From the NCBI GenBank assembly GCA_965178125.1, contig OZ237750.1, positions 124,001-188,000 of the forward strand: 64,000 nucleotides of DNA, in the 5' to 3' direction. The number at the start of each line of letters is the position of its first letter. The stretch's first letter is position 1. Source of the stretch: Bilabrum cf. latius (lineage: Eukaryota; Bigyra: Bicosoecida; Bigyra; Bicosoecida). Positions 12,244 to 24,101 of the stretch are shown here, piece after piece. The notes beneath the pieces are model-generated. The model was not told the origin of the DNA. It saw nothing but the letters and a program-made list of their open reading frames with translations, and made no database searches. Position numbers and translations under genes: made by a program.

Positions 12244-13689
12244 TCATTCAGTACCTGCTGTCTCCACCTCAGCGAGCCTCACCACCGCCAGCTGCGGCAC
12301 CCCTACCTTCCTGCTGAGCGTCCTCACGAACTGAGCGTGCAGCAGGAGGAAGCGCCACATGGGGCCCTGGGTGCGCAGGAGGAAGAGGGGACGGATGACG
12401 AACTCCCTTGACTCTGCGGGGCTTTGAGTTGCCTTGCCTTCCGTTCCGGGTCGAAGACCTCTAGACAATTCACGCATATCACCATCCACGATAGTACTGC
12501 TGCCTCCGCTTCCCCCATCAGATGCTTCAGTGGAGCTACCGGTCATAGAGCCAGCCTCAAGTTGTGCTTTAGTTGCAGTTTTCGGCAACTTCGCTGCTTC
12601 CGTGATTGAGAGCAGTGCGCGCCCCTGGGGCTGGGGCACTGCACCGGCACAGGCACGAGCATTGGCACCAGGCATCATCGTCCACGGGAGGACGATTTCG
12701 CTGGGAAATAGGCGCGGGCTTTTGCGACGATAGCTAGGGCTTGTCTAGTGCGCTGGGTTTGTCTCGCACGTCGATAGCCGAGAGCTGACGTGCATACTCG
12801 CTTTTCGGCTGAGCGCCCGATGCGAGATCTATGGCAGCTGCGGAGCGCAAGCAGACGCAGCATTCGACCTCCTGTCACTGGTGGCGCACCCAAGTTCCAC
12901 TTGCCCTGGATCGGCAACGGATGAGCTGCTCTCATCCTTGCGCTGATGTGCTCTCGTTGCACTCGGACCAATAGAGACACGGGTAGTGGTCGCTGGTGGT
13001 CCGGCTGCCTTCGGTGCGGTGATGACCATTGCATGGCCTTCACACGCTATTCCCGCGGCAGACGGGTACTTTTGTGATTTTACCACAGCGTACGGGCTGC
13101 ATGCGAGCCGGTCAGTTATGTTGAGAATTCTCGACACCTCCCTGAACTGGGTGCGTGTTTCCTGCGAGACTCGTCGTTCTGGCTGACACCGTGCGCAAAC
13201 ACGAGTGGTAGCGTTAAAGCGTCCGCTCTACGGCACGTTAATACTTTTGCAAAACACTACCGAAGATTCAATGCTGGTATGACCCCCAGCTCGGGCCTGA
13301 AGATCGTGTTGTAACTCGCGAAGATCTGCGATCAGCTTGTTAGCCTCTGCTTGCCTTGGAGCGAAGAATGGCCGCACTTCACTGCATCGGAATGCTGCTA
13401 TATACCAGTAGTCGACACAATCGTCGTGGCTTTGCCGTTCACTCTCTTGGATCTCCCCATACGTGCTTGAAGTGAAGTGCCCTCCCCCAGGGCGCCCGAT
13501 TTGGTGCTCTTTGCAAGAAATATCGTTACTAGTAGTCGAGCCCTACGAGTTTGATTGATTTCGATCGTAAGATGAATTGTATGATGCTTCTACCGACTAA
13601 GTACAGCCGGATTTTAGCGTAGCAACAGGCTTGCGAGCCTTGCATCCATTCTGCGGGGCTGTGGCGATCAACGACACTGCACAGACCAT
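12244..13689 (-). CDS. Unknown protein, tandem family copy A (5' end unresolved)
   Basis: One open frame of 481 codons from ATG 13689 to TGA 12244, with TAG read as Gln at 13597, 13543, 13228, 12829 and 12745. I do not recognise the family. It shares three blocks in order with the next gene upstream: DYWYIAAF...EVRPFFAPRQAEA (versus DWWYISAF...EARPFFASEQVEA); FREVSRILNITD (versus FKAVSRYLNLAD); and a C-terminal block EFVIRPLFLLRTQGPMWRFL then LLHAQFVRTLSRKVGVPQLA, near identical in both. The rest is Ser/Ala-rich. The true 5' end may include further exons between 13690 and 14090, because copy B has an upstream exon-like segment that I could not match convincingly here. Confidence 0.6.
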
Positions 13690-14093
13690 TTTCCAGCACA
13701 GCAGCGTAAGGCTATCTATCGAAATAAATGCAGCCTAATGATTGCATTTCACAGCCGAATTTCACCGGCTTTTCGATGATTCTAACCTAAGAAGCGCTTG
13801 AAGACGAAATGCCGCATCCCATCGCAACGCTCGCGCCTGCTTTCAACCAAAGCCTCCGACAAAACCAAGCAGACAAATTAGAAAAATTTGGAGTTAGTTG
13901 CTGGTAGTACCTGAGTCTTCTAGAATTGAGGTTTGTGCACCATGTCTACCGTGCGACCAAGTGCGACCAGGTGCGACCAACGGCAGAACGACCGAACCGC
14001 CAGCAAGGCCAACTAATTTCGTTGCGTGGTCCAAGCCTGTGCAAGACCGCCAGGCGGCGGAATTGTTCCAATACTACTTTGCATCTTAGATCT
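13690..14093. other. Gap between tandem copies A and B
   Basis: This 404-bp stretch is AT-richer than the genes. It should contain the promoter and possibly an unresolved first exon of copy A, and the 3' flank of copy B. A minus-strand open stretch near 13750-13860 (QARALRWDAAFRLQALLRL) is interrupted by TGA and is not called. Confidence 0.5.
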
Positions 14094-16023
14094 TCAATCA
14101 GCTCGCCTCTTGGCCAGCTCTACTCGCTCCACCTCAGCGAGCCTCACCACCGCCAGCTGCGGCACCCCTACCTTCCTGCTGAGCGTCCTCACGAACTGAG
14201 CATGCAGCAGGAGGAAGCGCCACATGGGGCCCTGGGTGCGCAGGAGGAAGAGGGGACGGATGACGAACTCCCTGCGCTCGTTGGGCGTGCGCCCTGGCTG
14301 CGTATGCCCGACACTGTTTTCGACGTAGCTGCCATCGTCATCCCCTGACTAGATCTATCTACTACCTGTTGTACCGTCCTCATCACCACTCCCATTACCA
14401 CCTTCATCCTCGCTTGCGCCTTCACCAGAGCCCGACAGCCCGCCGCCGCTTGTGCTCCTGGAAACCTCGCCGCTGGCGATGCTTGCCGTCCTCGACTTCC
14501 CTGTCGGCTGGTTGGCTAGTGGTTGCTCTATAGTAGTAGCTGGTGAGCTATTCGTGGCCGTTTCTTCAGCAGCAGCAGCTGCACGCTGCTGCTGCTGACG
14601 CTCTGCTGGGCCTGGGGGGCTGGTCTGTGGCTCTTCCGGGGGCAGGGAGGGTAGCACTTTTTGCGTTGTGACCTCGGGTGGTGCTGCTGAGCTCGGTATG
14701 ATGATCTCGGCTGGGACCATGGGCGATCGCTGGGCAAGAAGAGCTGGCAGGCGTGGCGCCTTGTTGCTGGCATCCTTTGCGTCGGAGGGTGAGAGATGCG
14801 CGGCAGGGCTCCCGCTGCTTTCAGCAACACCATTCACACAAGCAACACCAATGCTTAAGCATGTTTGCGGGTGCAAAGTTGCTGCGTTCGAACCCACTAA
14901 GTCCCTCCCGGCTGCTCTTGGTGGGAACCCGGCGGCGACGTCGAGTGGCTGCGATCGGCCCTTTAGGTTGGATGCAAGCATGCCATGGCCTTTTGGCCCA
15001 CTCGGAAAGTATTTGCAGGAGCTTATCACGCCATAGGACTCCAAAGAGGATGTGTCAGCCAGGTTAAGGTACCTTGAAACTGCCTTGAAATGATGCCCAG
15101 CTCTCTGAGGAGCCTGGCGTCCAGCAACTACGCGCAGCATGCGGGTGGAGATGCCACATCTGCTATTATCTATGAAGCTGCAGTTTATGCTGCTGGAAGC
15201 CATGCCTACCTTACTGCCAGGGCGGGCTAGCAGGTCATTCTCTAACTCCTTAAACTCTGCGTTTAGCGTATCTGCCTCGACTTGCTCAGAAGCAAAGAAC
15301 GGTCTGGCCTCATCGCTCTAGAATGCTGATATATACCACCAGTCAGCACAAATTCCCTGCTCTCCACCTCCTGGTACCAGAGCATCAGCTTCCTTCGCGG
15401 AAGTGAAATCCACAGGAAGTCCCATGACCCTGTCCTTGTCAGGGCCAAAATCGAGCAGCGAAGTGTTCTACGCGATTGGCGCATGTATCTAGCTGTCATC
15501 ATTAGTTGTCTGTGGAACGCCTGCGGCCTGGGTATCTTTACAGTGCTCCGTATCCATACTTGGAGCAGTCGTCAATCGTTCCTGCGGTAATGAGACAAGT
15601 GATTGACTTATACATGATGGTAGACGGCCTTGGTACCGAGATTCCATGTTTATATCTACCAATTAATTCACAGTAGGCCTGTGGGATGATACTTACTGAT
15701 GGAGCGACGTGCAACATCGCAGAGGAACCACACCCCATTGCCGCTGCTGTAACGCAGTGCTGTTGCGTAGTTCTGGTCCTTGCAGGCTTCAGGAATCAAC
15801 TGAAGTACTATACTACCACTTCCAAGAGACTGAACACGATTAAGGTCCCGGTAAAGCACAGACACCTCCGTAAATCTACTCGTTCTGCAGCAGAAACCGT
15901 GCCTCCTGCGACTTCGAATTGCGACCTCTCGCTCTCGCAGTGATTTGGCCAGAGATGATGGTTGCTGGTGATGGGGGCGAGTGCGCGGTCCAGCTGCCAG
16001 CAATCCTTGCGCTTAAAAGGCAT
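14094..16023 (-). CDS. Unknown protein, tandem family copy B (exon structure partly tentative)
   Basis: The main exon runs from about 15628 (or 15581) down to TGA at 14094 and contains MDTEHCKDTQAAGVPQTTND (ATG 15557), DWWYISAF...EARPFFASEQ, FKAVSRYLNLADTSSLESYG, a long Ser/Pro/Gln-rich linker and the C-terminal EFVIRPLFLLRTQGPMWRFL block. Several TAGs are in frame (14355, 14349, and others near 15330, 15445 and 15490). A strong donor (ATCA|GTAAGT, ending at 15697) closes an upstream exon coding FTEVSVLYRDLNRVQSLGSG...VWFLCDVARRS. A splice to 15628 keeps phase, but its acceptor is TACCAAG, a poor match. An ATG at 16023 (MPFKRKDCWQLDRALAP) is the likely start in another frame, so one more small intron is needed. 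The function is unknown. Confidence 0.5.
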
Positions 16024-16058
16024 TCAGTAGCTCTATATGTTTTCATTGTATTTCTCTC

Positions 16059-19000
16059 TCAGTGCACCCTCGCCCTCTTGGACACCTTCCAATCGGCCGC
16101 AGCCTCGTCGCCAGCACGCCCCCTGGCCCTCTTCCCACCGGCCATCCCGGCACCAGCGGCAGCGGCAGTGGCTGCAGCAGCCCGCTTGCCCGCCCGCAGC
16201 ATTCTCTGCGATCGACTGCTCTATCCGCGAGGCCCCAGGCTGCGAGGCTGCGCCTTCCTGCTCCTGCCTGCCGCACTGCCATGCAATGCACCCAGCCGCA
16301 GCAACGAGTTAGAGACCGCCGGCCGGCCCGCCAACGCCATAGATGAAGGTGAGGACGAGGCGGTCCCGCTGCCAAGCGCAGCCTAACTGCCCATCGCATG
16401 CCCCCCGCTGGAGCCCCCGGAAATGCCGGCACCCTCCAGCGCCTGCTAGATGCGCCTGGCCACCACGCTGCCGGTCCTTGGCAGCATGCCCGCGGGAGCA
16501 GTAGCGTGCACTTTGAGGTCGGATGCCCCGCGCCGAGCCTCGGGAGATGCGACCGCCAGCGACCTGGGGCCCGCTCGAGCACTTGCTCGGGCTAGAGGGC
16601 GAGCACCAGCGTGTCCGTGTCCGCCGGGACCAGCGTCCGTCTCTGACGTCTCCTCGTCCTCGTCCTCGTCTTCGTCCGTGTCTTCATCTTTACCCCCTCC
16701 TTTGTGCGAGGCATGGCCCGTCGAATCCTTGCCGGCCCTTGGACCGTCCTGCTCGTCCTCCCGGCTGCCTCCAGGGGCAGCTGTTCCCTCGACGATCGCT
16801 GTTCCCTCGACTATCGCCCCTGCTCTTGTGCTGCCTGCGCCCCCCACCACCAACGCGCCGCTGCTGCCAATGCCACCTTGCATTGTTCCCTGGACCGCCC
16901 CACCATCCCCCATCCGATCCACCTCCTCCTCCTCTCTACCATCATCCACCTCCAAGTCTAGGAGTGGCCCCAGCCCGAAGGCCTCCCTCCTCTGCCTGTC
17001 AGTGGGAGGGGACAGAATGGAGGCGGTGCTGCGGGAGGCGGACGGCGGGCCGGTTTGATGAGTGCGCTCGGGGGAGCCCACGGGTGATGTTTGGCCATCG
17101 AGGCTACTACTACTGCTGCTGTTGTTGTTGCTGCTGCTGCTGATCACGGCTCTTGCACTACCGATTGTCGCCCGCTGCGGCGAAGCTGGGTGCCAGTCGG
17201 CAGTGGCAGAAGCAGCAGTAGTCGTGCTCGCAGCACTTGGTGCATTGCTTGCGGTGCGAGCGGAAACTGCTGCAGCTCCATTGCTTGCGGCCCGCCCGAC
17301 CATATGCTCATCGCCCTCGCTCCGCTGCTGTCGCTGCATGGGGCCTGTTGTCGGCGGTCGTGCACCGCTGAAAGACTTCTGCTGTGGAGCTCCAAGGCTA
17401 CTTCCAGCTGCGGAAACCTACGCACTGGGCAGCTCCTGCTAGACCAAATCGGGGGCAGCCGTCGCAGTTGCATCGCCTTGCACTGCAACCCTGCTGGCCT
17501 TGTGCTCCATTCCGGACGCCCCACCGCTCTCGGCACCTGTACCGGAACCCGCGCCACCCCTGCTCTTCTGCACTGACCTGCTCCTCTGGCCCCTCTTGTT
17601 CCTCAAGAGCACCGCTTCTGCCGCCCTGGCCTGCTGTCTCGCCTCTGCCTCTGCTTTCCGCCTGGCAGCCATGGCCTGTGCCCTGGATCGGGCCGTGCGG
17701 CACCGGAGCCTGGGACTGCGTCGCAGGGAGTGCCCCTGCCTGCTTCGGCCGGAAGACACCGCTCCTTGCCGTCGTGTTTGACCACCCCTGGATCGGTCCA
17801 GGGTGCGCAGGTGCCCCCGGCTGTCGTCCCCCTGGCTCAGCTGGGCTCCGGACACCGACCCTCCCCCAGACCCGCCAGCTGCTCGGATCCCTAGCCCCAG
17901 CTTCCCCACCATGTCCTCCCTGTGTTCCCCAGAGTAAGCCCCGGACGTGAAACCGCTGAAGTGACTCCCGGGACGGAATCCCTTCCCGTCCTTTGGCAGT
18001 AGCCTGGCAGACACGCGGGGCGGGGTGGCCAGCAGCGACACGAGCCTCGCACGGCTAGGACTCGTCACATCCGACCTCTGGCTCCTCCGGCTAGAGACGG
18101 AATCCGGTGAACCCGGTCCCCTGGACTGCGCGGCGCCGCCCTTGGCCGGTTCCGCACCCCTGCCCCTAGGGCCCTGTGCCATCTGCGTGAGTGTGAGCGC
18201 GGTCCTCGCGGCCACGGCCAGTCTGCCAAGTCCCTCCGAGGCTCTCATCGCGTCTGCAAGAAGCAGCTGCACCACCCGTTTGGCGGACTGCTTGCTCTTG
18301 CCGCGGAGCGTTGCGACCAATTTCGCGCGATAGTTGAAGGAAGCGGCCCTCTGGGCGAAAGAGGCCGCCCGTGCCGCCAGCATGCCGCCGATCTCAAGCG
18401 GTGCAAGGAGGTCTTCCGTCTCTGGGTCGGACCTCAGAGGAGACATCGCGCTGCGCATCCGGTGCAAGCGAGAGGGCGCGGACTGCGGGGGGTTCTAGGC
18501 ACGGCCCTCCCGAGTTCGAATCCCTGCCAGCGGTGAGGCGAATCCCGTACCAAGCGCCGCCACATCATCGGCCTCCATGCCGGCTCGTTCCTCCGAGCTG
18601 GTGCTGCCAGCCTGGGAGACGGGGCTGCTGCTGCCCGATGAACTGCCATGACGCGCGTCCCGAGGCCCGTCCTCGTCGTCGTCGTTCAGCGGGTCGAATG
18701 CCTTACGATCGCTCCGATCGGATGCAATCGCAGCGCGGTGTCGAGGCGGTGTGCGGTGCTGGATCCGCTCCGGTGATCTGCCCGTGGTGCCGCCCGCCGG
18801 TTTCCCAGCCCGCGCGCTAGCGCTGTCTATCTTGCTGCCATCGTCTTTGTCATCATCATCATCGCTGAAGCCAAGGAGGGGCGGCAAGAGCTGGTCGTCG
18901 TCATCTTCGGTTCGCATGCTGCTGCTTTTCTTGCCTGCACCCTCACTGCTTGCCACAGCCCGAGGCCCTAGTCCCAGCCCCGATGCACTGCTCTAGGGAT

Positions 19001-20863
19001 CACTACCATGCGATGCACTGCGACTAGTTCCCTCCCGTCCACTCGTGTCATGCAAAGCCTGGACTCTCTTCGATGTGCCCTTTTCAGCCTTGCTGGAGCT
19101 GCCGACTGATGCGCCGGCCTATACCTCTTCACCCCGCCCCCCCTTGGGCTCCTGCCCTGCTGCCCTTGGCTGCGACTGTGTGGCGAGCACGTCAACATTT
19201 GCAGCGCAATTGACTGCACCCTCGCTGCGCACCGCCTTGGGGTGCTCATTCCCGACCGCAGGGCTAGAGTGCACCGAGGCTGCTGCGGCGCTGTCAACCA
19301 CCCCGACAGTGCGCGAGCTGCCGCTGCGAATGCGGGTGAGTGCAGCGAGTGCATCTCTGGCTGCGGCTGCTGCAGCCAGCGCGCTTCCGTTTGGGACGGA
19401 TCCATGCTGCGATGCATCCCAACTGGTGTCCTCTTCCGCATCATCGTCCGCCTCCATTGGAGCCTACCCTGACAACGAAGTCGCGGCCTGGCCCGGCTTT
19501 CGGCTGCGAGTCTGTTGACCAGCGATGGAATCGGACGCTGCGAGCATCGATCTATTTGAACTGCTACCACAGGCTCGCTAACTGCCTTTCGCGCCGTCAT
19601 TGCCACCCTCCATTGGCACGCTAGCCGCAGCCGATCCGCTGGACGTTGTCTAGAGAAGGAGGGCGCGCCCCGAATCCCCCGCTTGCTGTGCGATTCTAGC
19701 CCCAGACATGGACGTGTCGCGCTTGCCGTTGCTGGTGCTCCCGTCTTCCATTGCCATCGGCGATGACGAGGGCTGCACTAGCCCGCTTGCGCTAGACCCC
19801 GGCGGCGACGACGACGACGACGGCTAGCTTGACGAGCTAGCTGCTGCCCAGCTATGCGGGGATAGAGGACCATCGCCATTCGAGAAATCGCTCGTGTTGC
19901 CGGACTAGCTCGTGCCACTGGCTGCACCCCATCCCAAGGACGCAGTCCCTGCTGATGGACCCGCCGCTTTGGAAGGAGCCACGAGGTGCCTGAGCGCAGA
20001 CCGGTGCTGCCCGCTGGATGCCCTCCGCCTCTTGAGCTGATAGTTCATCACCCTCTCAGCGGCCCCCACGCCCGATCCCCGGGCTACTTCGATGGCTCTG
20101 TACATGAGGTCCAAAGCGAGATCCATCTGGGGAGTGGACTCCAGCATGGCTTGCGTGGGGGGCGAGGAGGAAGAGTCGCTGTCGCTGCTGCTGCCGCTGC
20201 TGCTGCTGCTGCTATGATCATCGTCGCCGGCACCACTTGACCCAGTGGTGGTGCTCGTTTGGTTGCACTATTTCGGGTGGCTGGCTCGGGTGCTGCTGCT
20301 GCAGCTACTGCTGCTGCTGCTGCTGTGTCCCAGTCGCAGCAGTGAGCTCGTGGCAGGGCCCATACCGCGGCGGCGAGCACTCGCTCGCTCCGCGCGTCGC
20401 TTCCTGCGCTCTGCTCGCTGCTATTTTCTAACTTCTTCTTGAGCATTCATCCGAAGATCTGCGGTGTGAATTGTAGCAAGTGGCTGAGACTCCCAAGTTT
20501 TGTTGCTTGCCAGATTCTAAATCGCGAGAAAACAAATATGGCACCGCAGCGAAATGGGCACACTAATGGTTGCCCCCGCGGAGAAGGCAACAAGATGACA
20601 AAACTTTACTCACAATTTGACAGAGCCATGAGGTGAACTTCTGAGAGCTTTACCGCAGGGGCATCCTGCTTGCTCTCAGGCTCAAGCGCTTCCCCGGAAT
20701 CTAGCTGATCACCGAGGTCATCCTCTTCGTTTTCATGCATGTCATCATTGTCATCAGAATCCATTTCACTAGGGTGTACAAAGCCGTTATTTTCTTTGTG
20801 TGGAGTACTGTCCTCTTCATCAATGTTTCGCCTGAACCGATCCACATTGGAAGGCTCATCCAT
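16059..20863 (-). CDS. Large low-complexity nuclear-type protein (unknown)
   Basis: Two exons, complement(16059..20458, 20614..20863), 1549 residues, stop TGA. The 155-bp intron (GTGAGT...ACCGCAG) joins ...VHLMALSN to YLRMNAQEEVRKQQRAERRK in phase. It starts MDEPSNVDRFRRNIDEED. Exon 2 is one frame of about 1470 codons only if at least 15 TAGs are sense (for example 19905, 19119, 18495, 17439, 16446). The product is dominated by Ser, Ala, Gly, Gln and acidic runs. More ordered parts are the basic helix after residue 85, MDLALDLMYRAIEVARGSGV, and a helical block IGGMLAARAASFAQRAASFN...VVQLLLADAMRASEGLG. It ends basic (DWKVSKRARVH), like a nuclear localisation signal. I do not recognise a domain; a chromatin or RNA-related scaffold is a guess. 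Confidence 0.65.
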
Positions 20864-21226
20864 CGCACCCGGTTGATCCTACAGGCAACTATACCGAGCA
20901 AATTCCCGAATACTATTAAATTCGATTAATGTTTCGCCGAGTCTAGCGCCAAAATTTGTTTGAATCGGGTAGAATCGTGAATCGTCGGTCGAGTCGACAT
21001 TCGAAATTGGAAATCCGGCTCCGGATTATATCCGGGGTGCAGCTGCATTTTTCAGTTCGCCTGAGCAATCATGGATTGGCCATTGCTACAAGAGCAGACA
21101 GTCAATTAGACCCGAAACAAGACCTTATAGATACTCTGATAGGTGCTGAAAGAACCGATGGCCATCGTCTGCGACGCAAGTCACGCCCACCACCACAAGC
21201 CCCGAGATCAGCACGCTAGGCTCCGG
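20864..21226. other. AT-rich intergenic region
   Basis: This 363-bp stretch lies between the 3' end of the acidic-tailed gene and the start of the low-complexity gene. The minus strand stays open in the frame of MDEPSN up to a TAA near 21035 but has no other ATG, so it is more likely promoter/5' leader than coding. No RNA gene was recognised. Confidence 0.45.
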
Positions 21227-22929
21227 TCATTTATCCTCCTCCTTCTTCTCTTCCTCTTCCTGTACAGCTCCCTCTCCAGCGTCATCATCGTCTCCCTTCC
21301 CTTTCCCGTCATCCCCACCTTCCTCATCTTCCTTAGTTTCCTCCACCACCACCTCCTCCTCCTTTCCCTCGAACATGACCCCGCCAGACGAGGCCACCAC
21401 ATCCAGCTCCTCGCCGAACACGGACTCCCACACGCCAAGCAAGCCCCTGCAAGCGGCCAGGAGATCACCGTGCCGACTCAGCGCCGCCTCATCCCCGCCC
21501 CGCGCCGCGTCCACCTCGGAATCAAAAACACTGGCGGAGGGCCCCCCCTCCAGCTTGTCGATGGCCACCCTCAGCTTGCCGTCGGCCGCCATCCACGCCG
21601 CCCGCACCCTTGCGTCGGTGCTTCCAGGGAACAACTCGCCCCCACCAGGCACGCGAGCCCTCCAGAACTCCGGCGGGCCCAGCGCGTCCTCCTCCTCTTC
21701 TTCCTCTTCTTCCTCCCCCTCGCCGTCCTAGCCGGATTTCTTGGCTCGCGCCTCCTTCCGTGCCTCCAGCGCCTCCCGCAGCCGGAGAGCGTCCTCTTTG
21801 CCCACCCCAACGTCCCGCGCCGCGATGCCGGCCTGCACGGCACTCCGCAAGAAGCACCGCACTGCAGCGTTCAGGCCGGCGTCCTCCTCCTCGCTGGGAA
21901 GGCCGGTGGCGGGAGCATCCCCAGCCTCGCCCGTCTCCCGGTCGATCCCCGCCGCCGCGCAGAGAACGTTCGCCAGGATTGCCGGGTCTACCTGCGCCTC
22001 GGGCGCGTCTTTGTCCGCCTTGACGAGTTCCTTCTGCCCGTCCTCGTTGAAGCTCACCCTCAGCCTGGGCTCCCTTAACCTCCTCTGCCTCACCGCATAC
22101 CTGATGGCATGGAAGGGCCGGCCCGCCTTCACCTCCAGCTCGGCTGCCCGGGCGCACTCGTCATCATTGGGGAGACAGGAGGGGCACTTGTTCCCTGCGG
22201 CCCACATGCCGTCTAGGGCCGCGACAGCCCCATCGGTGTCCTCTTCCTCCAATCGGGCGCTGGCGATGTCCAGCCATGCGTGGCCCCTCAGGAACAGCCT
22301 GGCCTGGTCCACGTTGGCGAGGATGCTGATCCAGGGGCCGTTGAGGCCCAGGGATGCGAGCTCTGCGACGGCTTTGGTGACCCTCTGCGAGTTCCTGACC
22401 CGGCGCACCTGGGCCACCTGCAGCGCACTCGCGGCCAGGTGCAGGTCGCTCGGCCGCTTCGACGCCTTGGCTGCTTCGATCACGCGGAGGAGCAGGCCGA
22501 CGCCTGCCACGGGACCGCGGCTGCCTCCTGAAAATCTGAAATTATAGTACGCATCCTTGGTTTGGAACTCCGGCTCTGGTCGTTCCAGCAGCGGGATGCC
22601 GCCGCGAGCTTGGCCGACGGACAGTGGATGCTCTGGGATTTCGGTTGCTCCGGGATTGTCCTGCCTAAATGCCGTCGCGTGCGCTGCGATAGGAAACAGA
22701 ACCAGCCAACCAGCAATCAGTCGCTGCACGATAGCACGTCAAGCAGGTGGCAGGCGCACAACATCGGGGCTACACTCTTACCTTCCATCATTTGGTCCAC
22801 ATCGTAGGGGGCCTTAGGCACCTACAACTCTCGTTTTCTCTGGAGTGCCTCCTGCAACACCTTAGTATCACCCAGCCTCTCCAATTCCATCAGCTTCCGC
22901 ACCCTTCGCTCGATTTCTACGCTTGACAT
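21227..22929 (-). CDS. Unknown protein with acidic C-terminal tail
   Basis: Two exons, complement(21227..22683, 22782..22929), 534 residues, stop TGA. The intron is 98 bp (GTAAGA...CCTATCGCAG), phase 1, with a good pyrimidine tract. It starts MSSVEIERRVRKLMELERLG; the splice gives YDVDQMMEAHATAFRQDNPG. The central ~250 residues look alpha-helical and repeat-like (for example LHLAASALQVAQVRRVRNSQ, ISILANVDQARLFLRGHAWL). A Cys pair occurs in KCPSCLPNDDEC. The tail is almost all Glu/Asp/Lys. TAG is read as Gln near 22825 and at 21728. The hydrophobic stretch just upstream of the acceptor (IAGWLVLF) could mimic a signal peptide if translation began there, but the spliced model removes it. No family was recognised. 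Confidence 0.65.
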
Positions 22930-23168
22930 GTGCCTCGCACTCTGCTCCCACGCGCGACTCTGTTGAGCAACACTTGAGCCAGCACCACGATGTGTAGACC
23001 AACTTATATGCTAGCTACCTAATCTACTTCCTAATCTTCGTGCAAACTGCCTCATCTCGTCACAAAAATGCAAAACAAGAGTTGCCGCTCTTTGGGTTTG
23101 TGTAACGAACAGTTTATGCATAAATCTGGTTTCTGGACGGGACCCCGGTTTCACCTCTCTGCTGTACT
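22930..23168. promoter_or_regulatory. Divergent intergenic region
   Basis: There are 239 bp between two divergent start codons (22929 minus, 23169 plus). It must carry both 5' leaders and promoters. It is AT-richer than its neighbours (cttatatgctagctacctaa). No motif was identified with confidence. Confidence 0.4.
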
Positions 23169-24101
23169 ATGCCCGGGGTGCTATCCGCCAACATTGAGTT
23201 ACCTGGTGGAAAATCTGTTTATATTTCTCTGGACAAGGGCTAGAATCCCTTGGAAGTTGCCCTGGCAGTTTGCCAAGAGCACAGCATTGCTCGATCCGAT
23301 GAAGGTGACGTGTTCAATGCCGTTTTAGGGTCACTTGTTGAGGCAGCCGATGCAAAAGCGCCAGCCGTTCAGATTTAGAGTGGGGACATTATAGTGAAGG
23401 CCGCAGCGGGCGAATCAGCGAGAGACGTGGCAGCACGCGAGGCAGCCACGGCCTCACACGTGGACGACGAAGATCGAGCCGAGTACGAGGAAGCTGTCGC
23501 AGAGGCGCTTGCCCAGGCTCGCTTGGAAAAACTCGTAGGTATCTCTCTGTAGGATCTTCTCCCTGGTGACGAAGAATACGAAGATGAGGACGAAGACAGC
23601 GACATAGGCCCTCCGACGGAGCCAGCATCCCCGGCAAAGTTGCCACAGATGCCCAGCAAGCCAGCCGAAGCGGAGCTCAGGCAGCGCAATCGATAGCAAA
23701 AGAAAAAGGTCAAGCCAGAGACCGAGGCACAGCGAAAAAAGCGAGAGAAGCGCGAGGCAGACATGGAGAAGCAGTTTAAGCTGCGAAAGGCACGCGAAGA
23801 TGCGCAGTGCCTCACGTCTGTCTTTGCCTTCCTTGCCGGATTCATCCTCGCCGCTGTCATCGCGTCTTTGAGCATCATGGCTGACGCCAGGGTGGACCGG
23901 TCTGTCCCCATGGCCACCGGCCTGGTGGTCATCGTGCTCACCGCGCTGTACCAGTCGTTTGCGACGGGCAGCAACGGCTCCACTTTGGATGAGGAGACTG
24001 TGCACCCGCTGGTGTGGACGATGGGCGGGGCGGGGATGGGCTGCATGATGGGGTCCATGGCAGGAGATATCATGGTCAACATGGGCTTCGGGTTCAGGTG
24101 A
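23169..24101 (+). CDS. Small multi-pass membrane protein with charged cytosolic N-terminus
   Basis: Single exon, 310 residues, ATG 23169 to TGA 24101, with sense TAG at 23241, 23376, 23550 and 23694. It starts MPGVLSANIELPGGKSVYIS. The first ~190 residues are soluble: a compact block (NPLEVALAVCQEHSIARSDE), an acidic stretch (EEYEDEDEDSD) and a Lys/Gln-rich coiled coil (QQKKKVKPETEAQRKKREKR) leading into the membrane part. Three C-terminal hydrophobic segments follow: SVFAFLAGFILAAVIASLSI, PMATGLVVIVLTALYQSF and a Gly/Met-rich one (WTMGGAGMGCMMGSMAGDI). No signal peptide. The function is unknown; the Gly/Met-rich last helix is distinctive. Confidence 0.7.

Noticed and set aside
18500-18530. 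tRNA-like TpsiC text gttcgaatccc
   Set aside because: No matching cloverleaf arms flank it and it lies inside a coding exon.
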